From B30-G6 sp963701385 (GTDB taxonomy: Bacteria > Desulfobacterota > Desulfobacteria > Desulfobacterales > B30-G6): DNA of 64,000 bases. Positions within the stretch are counted from its first letter, which is position 1, and every line of letters begins with the position of its first letter. Positions 8,338 to 16,389 of this stretch are shown here, in pieces. The DNA lies in the NCBI GenBank assembly GCA_963701385.1, contig CAVOZW010000001.1:186001-250000 (forward strand), in the 5' to 3' direction. Below the pieces are notes generated by a model, which saw only the letters and a program-made list of their open reading frames with translations, made no database searches and was not told the origin of the DNA. The position numbers and the translations under genes were made by a program.

Positions 8338-9261
8338 GTGAAAGAAGCGAACAATCTCAATCAAAAACCGGGCCCGACCATTTGGGCTGTCGGTGGTGGC
8401 AAGGGAGGCGTGGGAAAAAGTGTCATCAGCACGCTGCTTGGGTTCTGGCTCTCTCAAATGGGCAAGCGGACCGTCCTGATCGATGTCGATTTTGGCGGGG
8501 CGAATCTCCACACCATGTTGGGGATAAAGAGTCCACCGAAAACCGTCAATGACTTCATCACCAAGAAATACGATCGTCTCGAGGATATCTGCATTGAAAC
8601 AGGCATTGAAAATTTGCGCCTTTTGAGCGGCGCCAGCGAAATACTGTCCTTAGCCAATCTTCAGTTCGCTCAAAAAGTAAAAATAATGCAAAGTATTTCG
8701 CAGTTGAACACCGATATTGCGATACTCGACTTGGGTTCGGGAACTTCGTACAATGTTCTCGATTTCTTTCTTATGGCCCAAAAGAAGATCGTGGTGTTGA
8801 CGCCGCAACCGATTTCGATTCAAAACGCTTATGCCTTTGTCAGAAACGCCGTGTATCGCAAACTGAGCAGACTGAGCAGCCAGAAGCCAGCCCTGCTGGC
8901 TACGATTAAAACAGCCATGGATCCAAAAAACGAGATGAATGTCCGGACCGTGAAGGACCTTCTCAAGGCCGTGCAGGAATACAACAGCGAGGAAGATATG
9001 AACATGCTCAGCCGGGAGATTGCAGAAATTCGCCCGGCCCTCGTGACCAACATGACCAAAAGCCCGCGAGACCGAGAGGCCGGACGGATCATTCAACTCG
9101 TTTCACAAAAGTATCTGATGATTCACCCCACAATTTTGGGAAGTATCATGCGGGACAACCAGATAGACAACATGATATCCGGCATGGCGCCCTTGACCGC
9201 CATTGACCGGTCCAGCGAAGCCGTGGCCGGGGTGTATAACATCGTCACCGACCTGATATAG
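8338..9261 (+). CDS. MinD/FleN-like ParA-family ATPase
   Basis: A P-loop ATPase of about 307 residues of the MinD/ParA superfamily. The deviant Walker A KGGVGKS (near residue 22-28) and the VLIDVDFGGANLHTMLG segment match FleN/MinD-type proteins that position polar structures or control flagellar and pilus number. AILDLGSGTSYNVLDF is the switch region. No MinD-like amphipathic membrane-binding helix is visible at the C-terminus, which ends VAGVYNIVTDLI. For the start, an ATG at 8332 touches AAAGG with no spacing, whereas the GTG at 8338 sits six bases after AAAGGA, so GTG is preferred. Two same-length CNB-PilZ paralogues flank it, implying one c-di-GMP-linked positioning or assembly module. 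No flagellar or pilus genes lie in the window to name the cargo. Confidence 0.8.
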   Translation: MKEANNLNQKPGPTIWAVGGGKGGVGKSVISTLLGFWLSQMGKRTVLIDVDFGGANLHTMLGIKSPPKTVNDFITKKYDRLEDICIETGIENLRLLSGASEILSLANLQFAQKVKIMQSISQLNTDIAILDLGSGTSYNVLDFFLMAQKKIVVLTPQPISIQNAYAFVRNAVYRKLSRLSSQKPALLATIKTAMDPKNEMNVRTVKDLLKAVQEYNSEEDMNMLSREIAEIRPALVTNMTKSPRDREAGRIIQLVSQKYLMIHPTILGSIMRDNQIDNMISGMAPLTAIDRSSEAVAGVYNIVTDLI

Positions 9262-9297
9262 TGAAGATGCCACGCGTTTACGCACGTGGCATTTTCA
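9259..9297. repeat. Hairpin related to the 39.7/43.3/44.3 kb repeat family
   Basis: GTGAAGATGCCACG and CGTGGCATTTTCAC form a 14-base imperfect stem around an 8-base loop. The right arm and loop closely match the left half of the repeat family at 39711, 43342 and 44350. It lies between the ATPase and the second PilZ paralogue and has no U-run. Confidence 0.5.
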
Positions 9298-9324
9298 CGA
9301 TCGAATTGGGAGGCTAACAAATCC

Positions 9325-10488
9325 TTGAATTTTCAGGCTGAAGATAAGCGCAGCATCCTGAGCAGACTCGCTGATGGGTCATTAAGCCTCACCTTCGAAG
9401 AGGAATACAAAGAGCTGATATCTCTATTCCCGAGCAAGGGTGAAATTTCAAGATCTTATGGCGATTTTTTGATGGAGCGCAATAAAAAGAATGACGCTTT
9501 TCAGCGTTATACCCATGCCGCCCAGAATTTCCTGGGTGAAGGCAAGACATTTCAAGCAATCGTATCGAAAATACTGGCCTGGAGTATATTCAAACCTACC
9601 CACGCAGAAGGCCGCACTTTTCATTCAGCACTCCAGGAAAGCATACAAGAGGAATCGCCTCTCCAGCATCTTTTTTCCCACATAACCTACCAGGAACTCA
9701 TAGCGCTCCTGCTGAGACTGGTAAGAGTGCAGTTCACTGCCGGTCATATGATTATCCGTACCGGCCAGGTCTGTGACGATGTTTTCTTTGTTGTTTCAGG
9801 TACCCTCGAGGAAAAGGTCTCACCGTCCATCGATGCGCAGGAAAACAAGACCGAACCATTGAGACAACATATTTTCGATAACGACATTTTCGGTGATGTT
9901 TTTCCAATCCATAAAAAAACGGTGTCCCTATCGGATATAAAAGCGCTCAGCCCGGTAGAAGTCGTCAAGATCAGCAAGGCCGTACTCGTCGAAACCTGTC
10001 AGAAATACCCCAACCTGGAGCAGCTTTTGATAAAACTTTACAAGGGTCCGCCCAGTAGAGAACATGGACGGTCTTGGCCGAGCGTTCGCCGGTCCGCCCG
10101 ACACGAGAGCCCAGTCCGTGCCACGGTAATGCTGGCCCTGCGCAAGGGAGACGCGACCCCGGTCGCCTTCGAAGGCATGAGTCGAGACATTTCGTTGGGT
10201 GGTGCCTGTATTGACCTGGGTCTGAAATTTGGTTCCATGCGAACGGAAGCCCTGGCGAACACCAAATCCATCGTGGAAATCAAACTGCCATCCGGTGATG
10301 GCATTTCAATTCCAGGCTCGATAGCCTGGAGTAAAAAAATTAATGAACCCGGCGGCACCAGCATCATCGCCGGCATCAAATTTGATCCATTGTCAAACGA
10401 TGCACGGGATTTCCTGAAGGTCTATTGTTTAGGATATGAAAGTGAACAGAGCTTGATGTGGGGTTTGTGGGAAGACTACCTCTCTTGA
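9325..10488 (+). CDS. Cyclic-nucleotide-like + PilZ domain protein, paralogue 2
   Basis: Same architecture and same length (387 residues) as the paralogue at 7117. The TTG at 9325 is chosen over an in-frame GTG at 9286 because it aligns with the first paralogue's TTG start and follows GGGAGG, although 11 bases away. The Crp-like domain (about 120-235) has DNDIFGD and again no arginine in the phosphate-binding segment (VSLSDIKAL). The PilZ motif is intact, with R255-R256-x2-R259 at the same positions, then RDISLGG. Both paralogues end in a conserved tail, (S/L)(L/I)(M/W)(W/G)LWE.Y, which may be a docking peptide (inference). The gene closes the three-gene module with the ATPase. c-di-GMP binding is likely from motif conservation but unproven. 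Confidence 0.8.
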   Translation: MNFQAEDKRSILSRLADGSLSLTFEEEYKELISLFPSKGEISRSYGDFLMERNKKNDAFQRYTHAAQNFLGEGKTFQAIVSKILAWSIFKPTHAEGRTFHSALQESIQEESPLQHLFSHITYQELIALLLRLVRVQFTAGHMIIRTGQVCDDVFFVVSGTLEEKVSPSIDAQENKTEPLRQHIFDNDIFGDVFPIHKKTVSLSDIKALSPVEVVKISKAVLVETCQKYPNLEQLLIKLYKGPPSREHGRSWPSVRRSARHESPVRATVMLALRKGDATPVAFEGMSRDISLGGACIDLGLKFGSMRTEALANTKSIVEIKLPSGDGISIPGSIAWSKKINEPGGTSIIAGIKFDPLSNDARDFLKVYCLGYESEQSLMWGLWEDYLS

Positions 10489-10542
10489 CCCGGACATCAT
10501 CTGAACTTGCGTCTAGGGCCACCTACCGAATTAGAAAACCAT

Positions 10543-10899
10543 TTAACCTATGGGCATGGTATCCTTGAATGTCTCGAAGCAGTTGCGTATGGCTTCCTTG
10601 ATTTCAGGCGTTAAACTCACATATTTGCATCCAACGCCCCGCTTGCCCTGGCTGATCAGCTTGGCTTTAAAGCGAACGGTGTTTTCTTCCGTCGGCAAGC
10701 GCATGCTCACATCGACCAGGACCCCGAGTTTTAACTTTTTCTTGGTGACCAGCTCAAAAAAAAAGCCACCCAAACTGATATTGATTACCTTTACCACCTG
10801 ATGGATTCCCCGAATGGTGGCACTGCAGTGAAAAACCAATCTCGGATACACCCGTCTCTCGGAGCCATCGTTAGGATGTCTGTCGTTGATGTCGACCAT
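10543..10899 (-). CDS. Stand-alone PilZ-domain protein
   Basis: 118 residues, almost entirely one PilZ domain: RRVYPR near residue 15-20 gives the RxxxR motif, and INISLGG supplies N-x-S-x-x-G. It should bind c-di-GMP in the cytoplasm and act as a small adaptor. The ATG at 10899 has GAAGGAAG eight bases upstream; an upstream in-frame TTG at 10917 is less likely because that signal lies inside it. The gene converges on the second CNB-PilZ paralogue with 54 bases between their stops, so three PilZ proteins sit within 3.8 kb. Confidence 0.8.
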   Translation of the reverse strand: MVDINDRHPNDGSERRVYPRLVFHCSATIRGIHQVVKVINISLGGFFFELVTKKKLKLGVLVDVSMRLPTEENTVRFKAKLISQGKRGVGCKYVSLTPEIKEAIRNCFETFKDTMPIG

Positions 10900-10916
10900 A
10901 TGGACCGCTTCCTTCA

Positions 10917-10960
10917 ATAAAAATCGTTGAGTGACGTTGTCGATACGCGACGCAGTCGCT
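10917..10960. repeat. Dual-hairpin intergenic element, copy C (diverged)
   Basis: Shares AAAATCGTTGA and GCGACGCAGTCGCT with copies A and B. The first stem is disrupted; the second (GCGAC-GCA-GTCGC) is intact. It lies in the presumed 5' leader of the stand-alone PilZ gene. Confidence 0.45.
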
Positions 10961-11027
10961 ATATTTTGTACCTTTTATACATCATGACGCTAAAAGCGTT
11001 TATTAGTACCGAATCTGAATTATCGAG

Positions 11028-13136
11028 TCAATACGATACCCCCGAATTTTTGATGGCATTCAGTTCCAGCGTTATGGGCCGGCTCTCCTCGCTTTTGCCT
11101 GCAAAGCGGATGGGGCCCGGACGCCGGTAGTCATCTTCTACAGGGCCGGCGGCAAGCCATTTTTCCCTGCACGCTTTGGCAGCCTGGAAGGCAGTGGAAT
11201 GGGTATCCACGACACTTTTTTCGATCACCAGAGCCAGTTTGCCTTTGCGTTCCTCCAGGTGCATCAACGGTGCGATCGGAATACCGATAGGTTCCCATTC
11301 TGCAAAATCTTTCTCAAGGTTCTTGATGCCTGCCATCTGGCCGGTGCACCCGTTGGCGATCAGACTGAAAACCGTCAATCCCAGATTGTAGGTGTAATTA
11401 CAGTCAAACCGCGTAGGGTCGTTTCCCCGCCCGTCATAGCCGTAAAAATGAGCCTGGGTTTTAAATTTCGGAACCGACTTCTGGTATATCTTTTCGATGG
11501 GTACCGGAATGTCATCGGATTCATCGATCAACCCCGCCTGCAAAAGAACCTGCTTGAGCGTTTTGTTGCTGATAATCGATTTTTCCACCATCAGGAAAGT
11601 GTCGTCCGGATAATTCCTGAAAATCGCCTTGCCATAGCGGTCTGGATCCAGCCCACCCTTGAGCATGCTTTTACGGTAGGTATCCCTATCGATACCCACC
11701 TTATAATCCCCCTGTTCCTGGAGGATGTGGAGGTAGTCCTTCACCAAACCCATGACGACTTTGTCCGTCTCCACCTGCGAGAACTGGAAGTTCCCATGAC
11801 TGTCCCGTTCCATCAAAAGTCCCTCCTGGAAAAATTCAGGAATGTCGTTGAACAGGTCGTCATCCCTTCGATTCCACACCGCAATCCCACCCTCTTCTTC
11901 CGTACGACGTGCCAAACGTCGCAGAAATTCCAGTTTTTCTTCCAGAACGGGATAGGCAGAATGGAAATCGGAATCGTGGGTGTGGTTGTATTCCGCGATA
12001 ATCGTGTTCAGTTTTATGATGAAGACCTGTATCTCGTTGACAAACTCTAAAATACCTTCAGGTATTACGATAACACCGTAGTTCTTGCCGAAAGCCGCCC
12101 GCCTGACAATCCCGTCGCATATCACCCGCGACAAATGCCTGAGGGTCATGCCATAGGCGTGGTAGTCCGTTTCGCCTCTCTTTTCAGCTTCTTGGATCCG
12201 CTGATTGTCCGTATAGTCAGCGAGTTCTTCACCTATAAGCGTAATGTTGGCGTGCGTCTGCAGGGCAACCTCAAGCGCCAGATGGCTTGCAACCCGCCCC
12301 ATGACCTTGCAGATATGCCAGTATTTGACATCCGAACCACTGTCGGTACAGAGGTTGCCCACCGAGTTGGCAAACGCCCTTGCGGCCGTATGAAAACCAA
12401 AGGACATGGCACATAACACCTGCCCCCGGTCGTCCTTGACCTGAATATCGCCGTCAATGGTTTTCGGAACCCCGATGACCTGAATATGGTCGCCAAACAT
12501 CTCCTGGGCCAAAAAGGCCGCATTGGTGTTTGAATCGTCTCCCCCGACCACCACCAGGGCATTCAGGTTCAAAGCCTTGCAGGTCTGTTTGGAAAGGGCC
12601 ATTTTCTTGGGGGTGTCGATCTTGGCGCGACCGGTCTTGATCATGGTAAAGCCACCCAGGTTTCGATAGCGGTTCACGTGTTCGTCATCTATTTCTGTGA
12701 CGTCGTTTTCAATAATGCCTTCCGGTCCGAGGAGAAATCCGTAGATCCTATTCTTCGGATTGGCTTTTTTTGCTGCATCGTATACCCCCGCGATGACATT
12801 GTGACCGCCCGGAGCAGGGCCGCCTGAGAAAACAATACCGATATTGCGCTGCTTTCCATAGGTCTTTTTAAGATCATCGTCGGGGGCATCTTCGCCCACG
12901 ACCTTCTGCACCACGTTGCCAATGATGGCCGGTAAACTTTTTTTGGCTTCGCGGTCAATGTTGAATGTGTATACCTCCTGGGGAATCAGCCGGGAATAAG
13001 GCTGAAGGAATACCTTGCAGACAAGCGGTTTGTGGGTTCGCCGTTCGATTGCTTCCTGACTGTCATGACCGATAACCTTTCGTATCTGCGGGTTTTTCAT
13101 CAGCTCGCTAACCGAGATGCCTTGTGAATCCTGCAT
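11028..13136 (-). CDS. pfp: PPi-dependent phosphofructokinase, long form
   Basis: A 702-residue member of the phosphofructokinase family, predicted to phosphorylate fructose 6-phosphate with pyrophosphate, a reversible glycolysis/gluconeogenesis step. GGDDSNTNA (Asp where ATP-dependent enzymes have Gly) and PKTIDGD are the signatures usually read as PPi-specific. GIVFSGGPAPGGHNV is the phosphate-binding loop. The length is close to plant-type and long bacterial PFP subunits. The ATG at 13136 is chosen because GGAGG lies six bases upstream; the open frame continues another 53 codons without family similarity. Sulfate reducers make large amounts of PPi during sulfate activation, so a PPi-using enzyme fits. 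ATP versus PPi use should be tested directly. Confidence 0.88.
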   Translation of the reverse strand: MQDSQGISVSELMKNPQIRKVIGHDSQEAIERRTHKPLVCKVFLQPYSRLIPQEVYTFNIDREAKKSLPAIIGNVVQKVVGEDAPDDDLKKTYGKQRNIGIVFSGGPAPGGHNVIAGVYDAAKKANPKNRIYGFLLGPEGIIENDVTEIDDEHVNRYRNLGGFTMIKTGRAKIDTPKKMALSKQTCKALNLNALVVVGGDDSNTNAAFLAQEMFGDHIQVIGVPKTIDGDIQVKDDRGQVLCAMSFGFHTAARAFANSVGNLCTDSGSDVKYWHICKVMGRVASHLALEVALQTHANITLIGEELADYTDNQRIQEAEKRGETDYHAYGMTLRHLSRVICDGIVRRAAFGKNYGVIVIPEGILEFVNEIQVFIIKLNTIIAEYNHTHDSDFHSAYPVLEEKLEFLRRLARRTEEEGGIAVWNRRDDDLFNDIPEFFQEGLLMERDSHGNFQFSQVETDKVVMGLVKDYLHILQEQGDYKVGIDRDTYRKSMLKGGLDPDRYGKAIFRNYPDDTFLMVEKSIISNKTLKQVLLQAGLIDESDDIPVPIEKIYQKSVPKFKTQAHFYGYDGRGNDPTRFDCNYTYNLGLTVFSLIANGCTGQMAGIKNLEKDFAEWEPIGIPIAPLMHLEERKGKLALVIEKSVVDTHSTAFQAAKACREKWLAAGPVEDDYRRPGPIRFAGKSEESRPITLELNAIKNSGVSY

Positions 13137-13168
13137 GCGCAACCTCCGTATTTCCATCTGATTCATTG

Positions 13169-13210
13169 ATAAATTCGTTTTACGAATGGATGAGACGCGG
13201 CACTGTCGCT
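13169..13210. repeat. Dual-hairpin intergenic element, copy D (diverged)
   Basis: ATTCGT-TTT-ACGAAT hairpin followed by GACGCGGCACTGTCGCTTT. It has the same layout and spacing as copies A and B but substituted stems. It lies in the leader of the phosphofructokinase gene. Confidence 0.4.
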
Positions 13211-13448
13211 TTAAAAACGATCTTAACCCAAGCGCTTCGAAAGTAGCCTTGGTTTCACGGAGGAGATAGTATCCGTTGCAAAGGGTCCATGTCAAGGTGT
13301 TCGTGACAATCGATTTAACAAAGAATCCTTTACTTTACTTATCGAATACTATATTGTTTCTTTCATCCGCATTTAACCAATTTGTTTATTCCGATTTGAG
13401 CAGCCTTTGCTGGTATTGAATCATTTTAAAACAAGAAGGAGGTCAACA

Positions 13449-14276
13449 ATGAAAAAGGGTATATTTTTCGGATTGATAGCATTCGTGTTCGTAGGGTTCT
13501 TTTTCTCTACAACGGCCATGGGAGCGGACATCGACCTGGCCAAAAAGTCTCATGTTGAAAAAATTCTTCAAAGAGGTGAGCTGCGCGTCGGTTTCGAATC
13601 CGGTTATGTGCCGTTCGAGATGACGGATAAAAAGGGCAACTTCATCGGGTTCGACATGGATTTCGGCAGAAGACTCGCCAAATCCATGGGCGTAAAGTTC
13701 GTACCCGTCAACACCGCCTGGGACGGCATCATTCCCGCCCTCATGACCGATAAGTTTGACATCATCATGGGTGGCATGACCATTACCCAGGAGAGAAATC
13801 TCAAGATTCTTTTTGCGGACCCTTACATTGTGGTAGGGCAATCCATCTTGCTCAACAAAAAACATGAAGGCAAAGTGATGTCATTCAAAGATTTGAATGA
13901 TCCCAAGTTTATTCTGACATCCAGGATGGGCACCACCGGCGAGCAGGCCATTAAGAAATATATTCCCAAAGCCACGTATAAAGGGTTTGAGTCCGAAGCA
14001 GAAGCCGGGCTGGAAGTTATCAACGGCAAGGCCGATGCCCTGGTCTATGACCTGCCTTTCTGTGGTTTCCTCTATGGCAGCCAGGGCAGAGGAAAAACAG
14101 TTTTCCTGAACGAGCCGTTTACCTACGAGCCGCTGGCATGGGCCATCAATAAAGGCGATCCGGACTTTCTCAACTACCTGAATAATTTTCTGAGGCAATC
14201 CAAAGGCGACGGATTTTACGAACAAGTCTATAACAAGTGGATCATAGGCTCTGACTGGAAAAACGAACTCGAGTAG
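13449..14276 (+). CDS. Polar amino-acid ABC transporter, substrate-binding protein
   Basis: 275 residues with an export signal (MKKGIFFGLIAFVFVGFFF, cleavage likely after the TAMG-A region). The mature part is a family 3 solute-binding protein (SBP_bac_3): LRVGFESGYVPFEM, then FDMDFGRRLAKSMGV and FDIIMGGMTITQERN. It should capture a polar amino acid in the periplasm for the permease and ATPase that follow. A very strong ribosome binding site (AGAAGGAGG) precedes the ATG at 13449. The terminator after the gene probably gives more binding protein than permease. Substrate specificity cannot be told from sequence. Confidence 0.92.
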   Translation: MKKGIFFGLIAFVFVGFFFSTTAMGADIDLAKKSHVEKILQRGELRVGFESGYVPFEMTDKKGNFIGFDMDFGRRLAKSMGVKFVPVNTAWDGIIPALMTDKFDIIMGGMTITQERNLKILFADPYIVVGQSILLNKKHEGKVMSFKDLNDPKFILTSRMGTTGEQAIKKYIPKATYKGFESEAEAGLEVINGKADALVYDLPFCGFLYGSQGRGKTVFLNEPFTYEPLAWAINKGDPDFLNYLNNFLRQSKGDGFYEQVYNKWIIGSDWKNELE

Positions 14277-14309
14277 TGCGATAACGGTCACCTCGGTTCG
14301 ACGATAGTG

Positions 14310-14355
14310 AACAGGCTGGTTCCTTTCATCCTATGAAAGGCCAGCCTGTTTTTTT
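14310..14355 (+). terminator. Strong intra-operon terminator
   Basis: Outer stem AACAGGCTGG/CCAGCCTGTT and inner stem CCTTTCAT/ATGAAAGG, closed by CCT and followed by seven T residues (the last two outer-stem Ts included). It stands between the binding-protein gene and the permease gene, so read-through would set their expression ratio. Confidence 0.9.
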
Positions 14356-14421
14356 AGCAAACACCTCAAATTGAGTCCGTCATAAAAAAACCTGAGACGG
14401 CTTAAGAAAATAGAGAAGACT

Positions 14422-15432
14422 ATGAACGCATCCGGAAAAAATCAGCCGGTTCTAAGACCAGCTTCGTATCGAATGTGGGTTGGCGTCTTCGTCATGTTTA
14501 TGCTAGTGGTGGCCGGCCTTTTTTATTATGCCACACAGAAAATCGAATATGTCTGGCGCTGGAACCGCATGCCTATTTACTTTGTCTACGAGGAAACGAT
14601 TGAAATCAATTCCGAGATCGCAGGCGAAGTTGACACGATTGTCACAGAAGGCAAGCGTGTCACGGTTGTGGTTAAAGGCCAATCGGAAAGTGTTTCGTAC
14701 ACCGTTCCAACAAAAAGCTTGATCGTTGTCGAGGGAGAGATCATATCTCTCGGAGATCATATTGGCGGGTTTAAAAAATGGAAACCCGGTCTGCTGGTGA
14801 TCGGTCTGTGGTTGACGCTGAAGCTGAGCTTCATGGCAACCATTTTCGGCGTCCTTATCGGTGTGGCAGGCGGCCTGGCAAGAATATCATCGAATCCGGC
14901 CATAAAATGGATATCCATCGTATACGTTGAAATTATCCGCGGATCCCCCCTGATGGTTCAGATCCTTATCTGGTATTTTGTCCTCGGAACGGTTATCAAC
15001 GATCTCCTTGCCACCTATGGTATGGGACGGCTTTCCGCCTTCTGGTACGGTGTTGCCTCCCTGGCCTGTTTTGCCGGCGCCTATGTTACCGAAATTGTCA
15101 GGGCCGGTATACAATCCATCCATCGCGGCCAGACAGAAGCTGCACGATCGCTGGGTATGACCTATGCCCAGTGTATGCGATATATCATTCTGCCGCAGGC
15201 GCTCCGACGCATCCTGCCGCCCCTTGCGGGACAATTTATCAGCCTTATCAAAGACTCGTCGCTTTTGGGTATTATTGCCATTCGCGAATTGACCAAAGCG
15301 GGCAGAGAGGCTGTGTCCGCCAGTCTTCAGCCATTTGAAATCTACTTGGTTGTGGCTGTTCTTTATCTTGTGTTGACCTTTTCCCTTTCCATGTTCGTTC
15401 AACACCTGGAGAGAAGGAGTGCCGTAAAGTGA
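14422..15432 (+). CDS. Polar amino-acid ABC transporter, permease with an extra N-terminal domain
   Basis: 336 residues. The C-terminal two thirds is a HisM/GlnP-type permease with the EAA loop EAARSLGMTYAQCMRYIILP that contacts the ATPase. Before it sits a transmembrane helix (about 17-36) and roughly 75 hydrophilic, beta-rich residues (about 37-112, with repeated Val/Glu/Thr) that ordinary permeases of about 220-250 residues lack. Topology suggests this region is periplasmic, where it might contact the binding protein (inference). Its stop overlaps the GTG start of the ATPase gene by four bases. A related extension with a WRWNR segment occurs in some other deltaproteobacterial permeases as far as I recall. 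Confidence 0.88.
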   Translation: MNASGKNQPVLRPASYRMWVGVFVMFMLVVAGLFYYATQKIEYVWRWNRMPIYFVYEETIEINSEIAGEVDTIVTEGKRVTVVVKGQSESVSYTVPTKSLIVVEGEIISLGDHIGGFKKWKPGLLVIGLWLTLKLSFMATIFGVLIGVAGGLARISSNPAIKWISIVYVEIIRGSPLMVQILIWYFVLGTVINDLLATYGMGRLSAFWYGVASLACFAGAYVTEIVRAGIQSIHRGQTEAARSLGMTYAQCMRYIILPQALRRILPPLAGQFISLIKDSSLLGIIAIRELTKAGREAVSASLQPFEIYLVVAVLYLVLTFSLSMFVQHLERRSAVK

Positions 15433-16160
15433 TTGATGTCAAAAACATTTCCAAGACGTTCTTTGTGCCGCACGAAGTCAAAGCCCTCGTGGATGTGTCC
15501 TGTCAAATCAAGGCCGGCGAAGTCGTGGTGGTCTGCGGACCTTCCGGGTCGGGAAAAAGTACCCTGTTACGATGCATGAACCGGCTCGAAAAAGCGGAAT
15601 CAGGCCATATTATCATCGATGGCATCGATATTCTCCACCCGAAAACCAACATCAACAAGGTGCGCGCCGAAGTGGGTATGGTCTTCCAGTCCTTCAATCT
15701 TTTTCCCCACAAAACCGTATTCGAGAATGTTACCCTGGCCCAGCTCGTGGTCAGAAAAAGATCCAAGGGAGACACCCAAAAAAAAGCCAATTTTCTGCTC
15801 GATAAAGTCGGTATTTCAGATAAGGCGAATGCCTATCCGGACAATCTCTCGGGTGGCCAACAACAGCGTGTCGCCATTGCGCGGGCCTTGGCCATGGATC
15901 CGAAAGTGATGCTGTTTGACGAACCCACGTCAGCCCTGGACCCGGAAATGATCGGCGAGGTCCTGGATGTCATGAAGAAACTGGCCCGAGAAGGTATGAC
16001 CATGGTGGTGGTCACACACGAGATGGGGTTTGCCAAGGAGGTGGCCGACCGCGTTATCTTTATGGACGCCGGTGCCGTGGTCGAAGTGGGTACACCCAAG
16101 CATTTTTTCGAAAACCCCGAGCATGATCGGACCAAGCTGTTTTTGAGTCAGATACTATAA
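15429..16160 (+). CDS. glnQ: Polar amino-acid ABC transporter, ATP-binding protein
   Basis: 243 residues, the usual length for GlnQ/HisP-type ATPases. Walker A GPSGSGKST, the signature LSGGQQQRVAIARAL, Walker B VMLFDEPTSALDP and the switch histidine in VVVTHEMGF are all present. It energises import through the preceding permease. The start is a GTG whose last two bases share the permease stop (GTGA overlap), with GGAG upstream, so translation is coupled. The substrate is unknown; the symbol marks the family, not glutamine specificity. Confidence 0.92.
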   Translation: MIDVKNISKTFFVPHEVKALVDVSCQIKAGEVVVVCGPSGSGKSTLLRCMNRLEKAESGHIIIDGIDILHPKTNINKVRAEVGMVFQSFNLFPHKTVFENVTLAQLVVRKRSKGDTQKKANFLLDKVGISDKANAYPDNLSGGQQQRVAIARALAMDPKVMLFDEPTSALDPEMIGEVLDVMKKLAREGMTMVVVTHEMGFAKEVADRVIFMDAGAVVEVGTPKHFFENPEHDRTKLFLSQIL

Positions 16161-16162
16161 AA

Positions 16163-16264
16163 GCGGTTTTATGTGTTAGGTTTTAAGCTGACAAATCCGG
16201 GATACGTTATCGGCTAAGAATTTTTTTCTGATAGCCCGAGACCCAGCCTAAAACATAAGACCGC
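16163..16264. repeat. 102-base imperfect inverted repeat
   Basis: The arms GCGGTTTTATGTGTTAGG (16163-16180) and its partner (16247-16264) match at 16 of 18 positions. Between them an inner GGCTA...TAGCC pair encloses a run of seven Ts. It directly follows the ABC-transporter operon and could be a large terminator-like fold or a small mobile element. No copy was seen elsewhere in the window. Confidence 0.55.
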
Positions 16265-16389
16265 CTATTTATTCCACATCTTGTGCCTAAAAACCCAATT
16301 TGACACTCTCCCTTGTGTTTTTTCTTTACAATCCCCCCATTCCTTGTTATACATAGTTGTTACACACCTTTATCAGGAGAACATCTTTC

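Noticed and set aside
11199..12050. 283-codon open frame on the plus strand
   Set aside because: Lies antisense to the phosphofructokinase gene, which has clear motifs and a strong ribosome site; the plus-strand product has no recognisable content.
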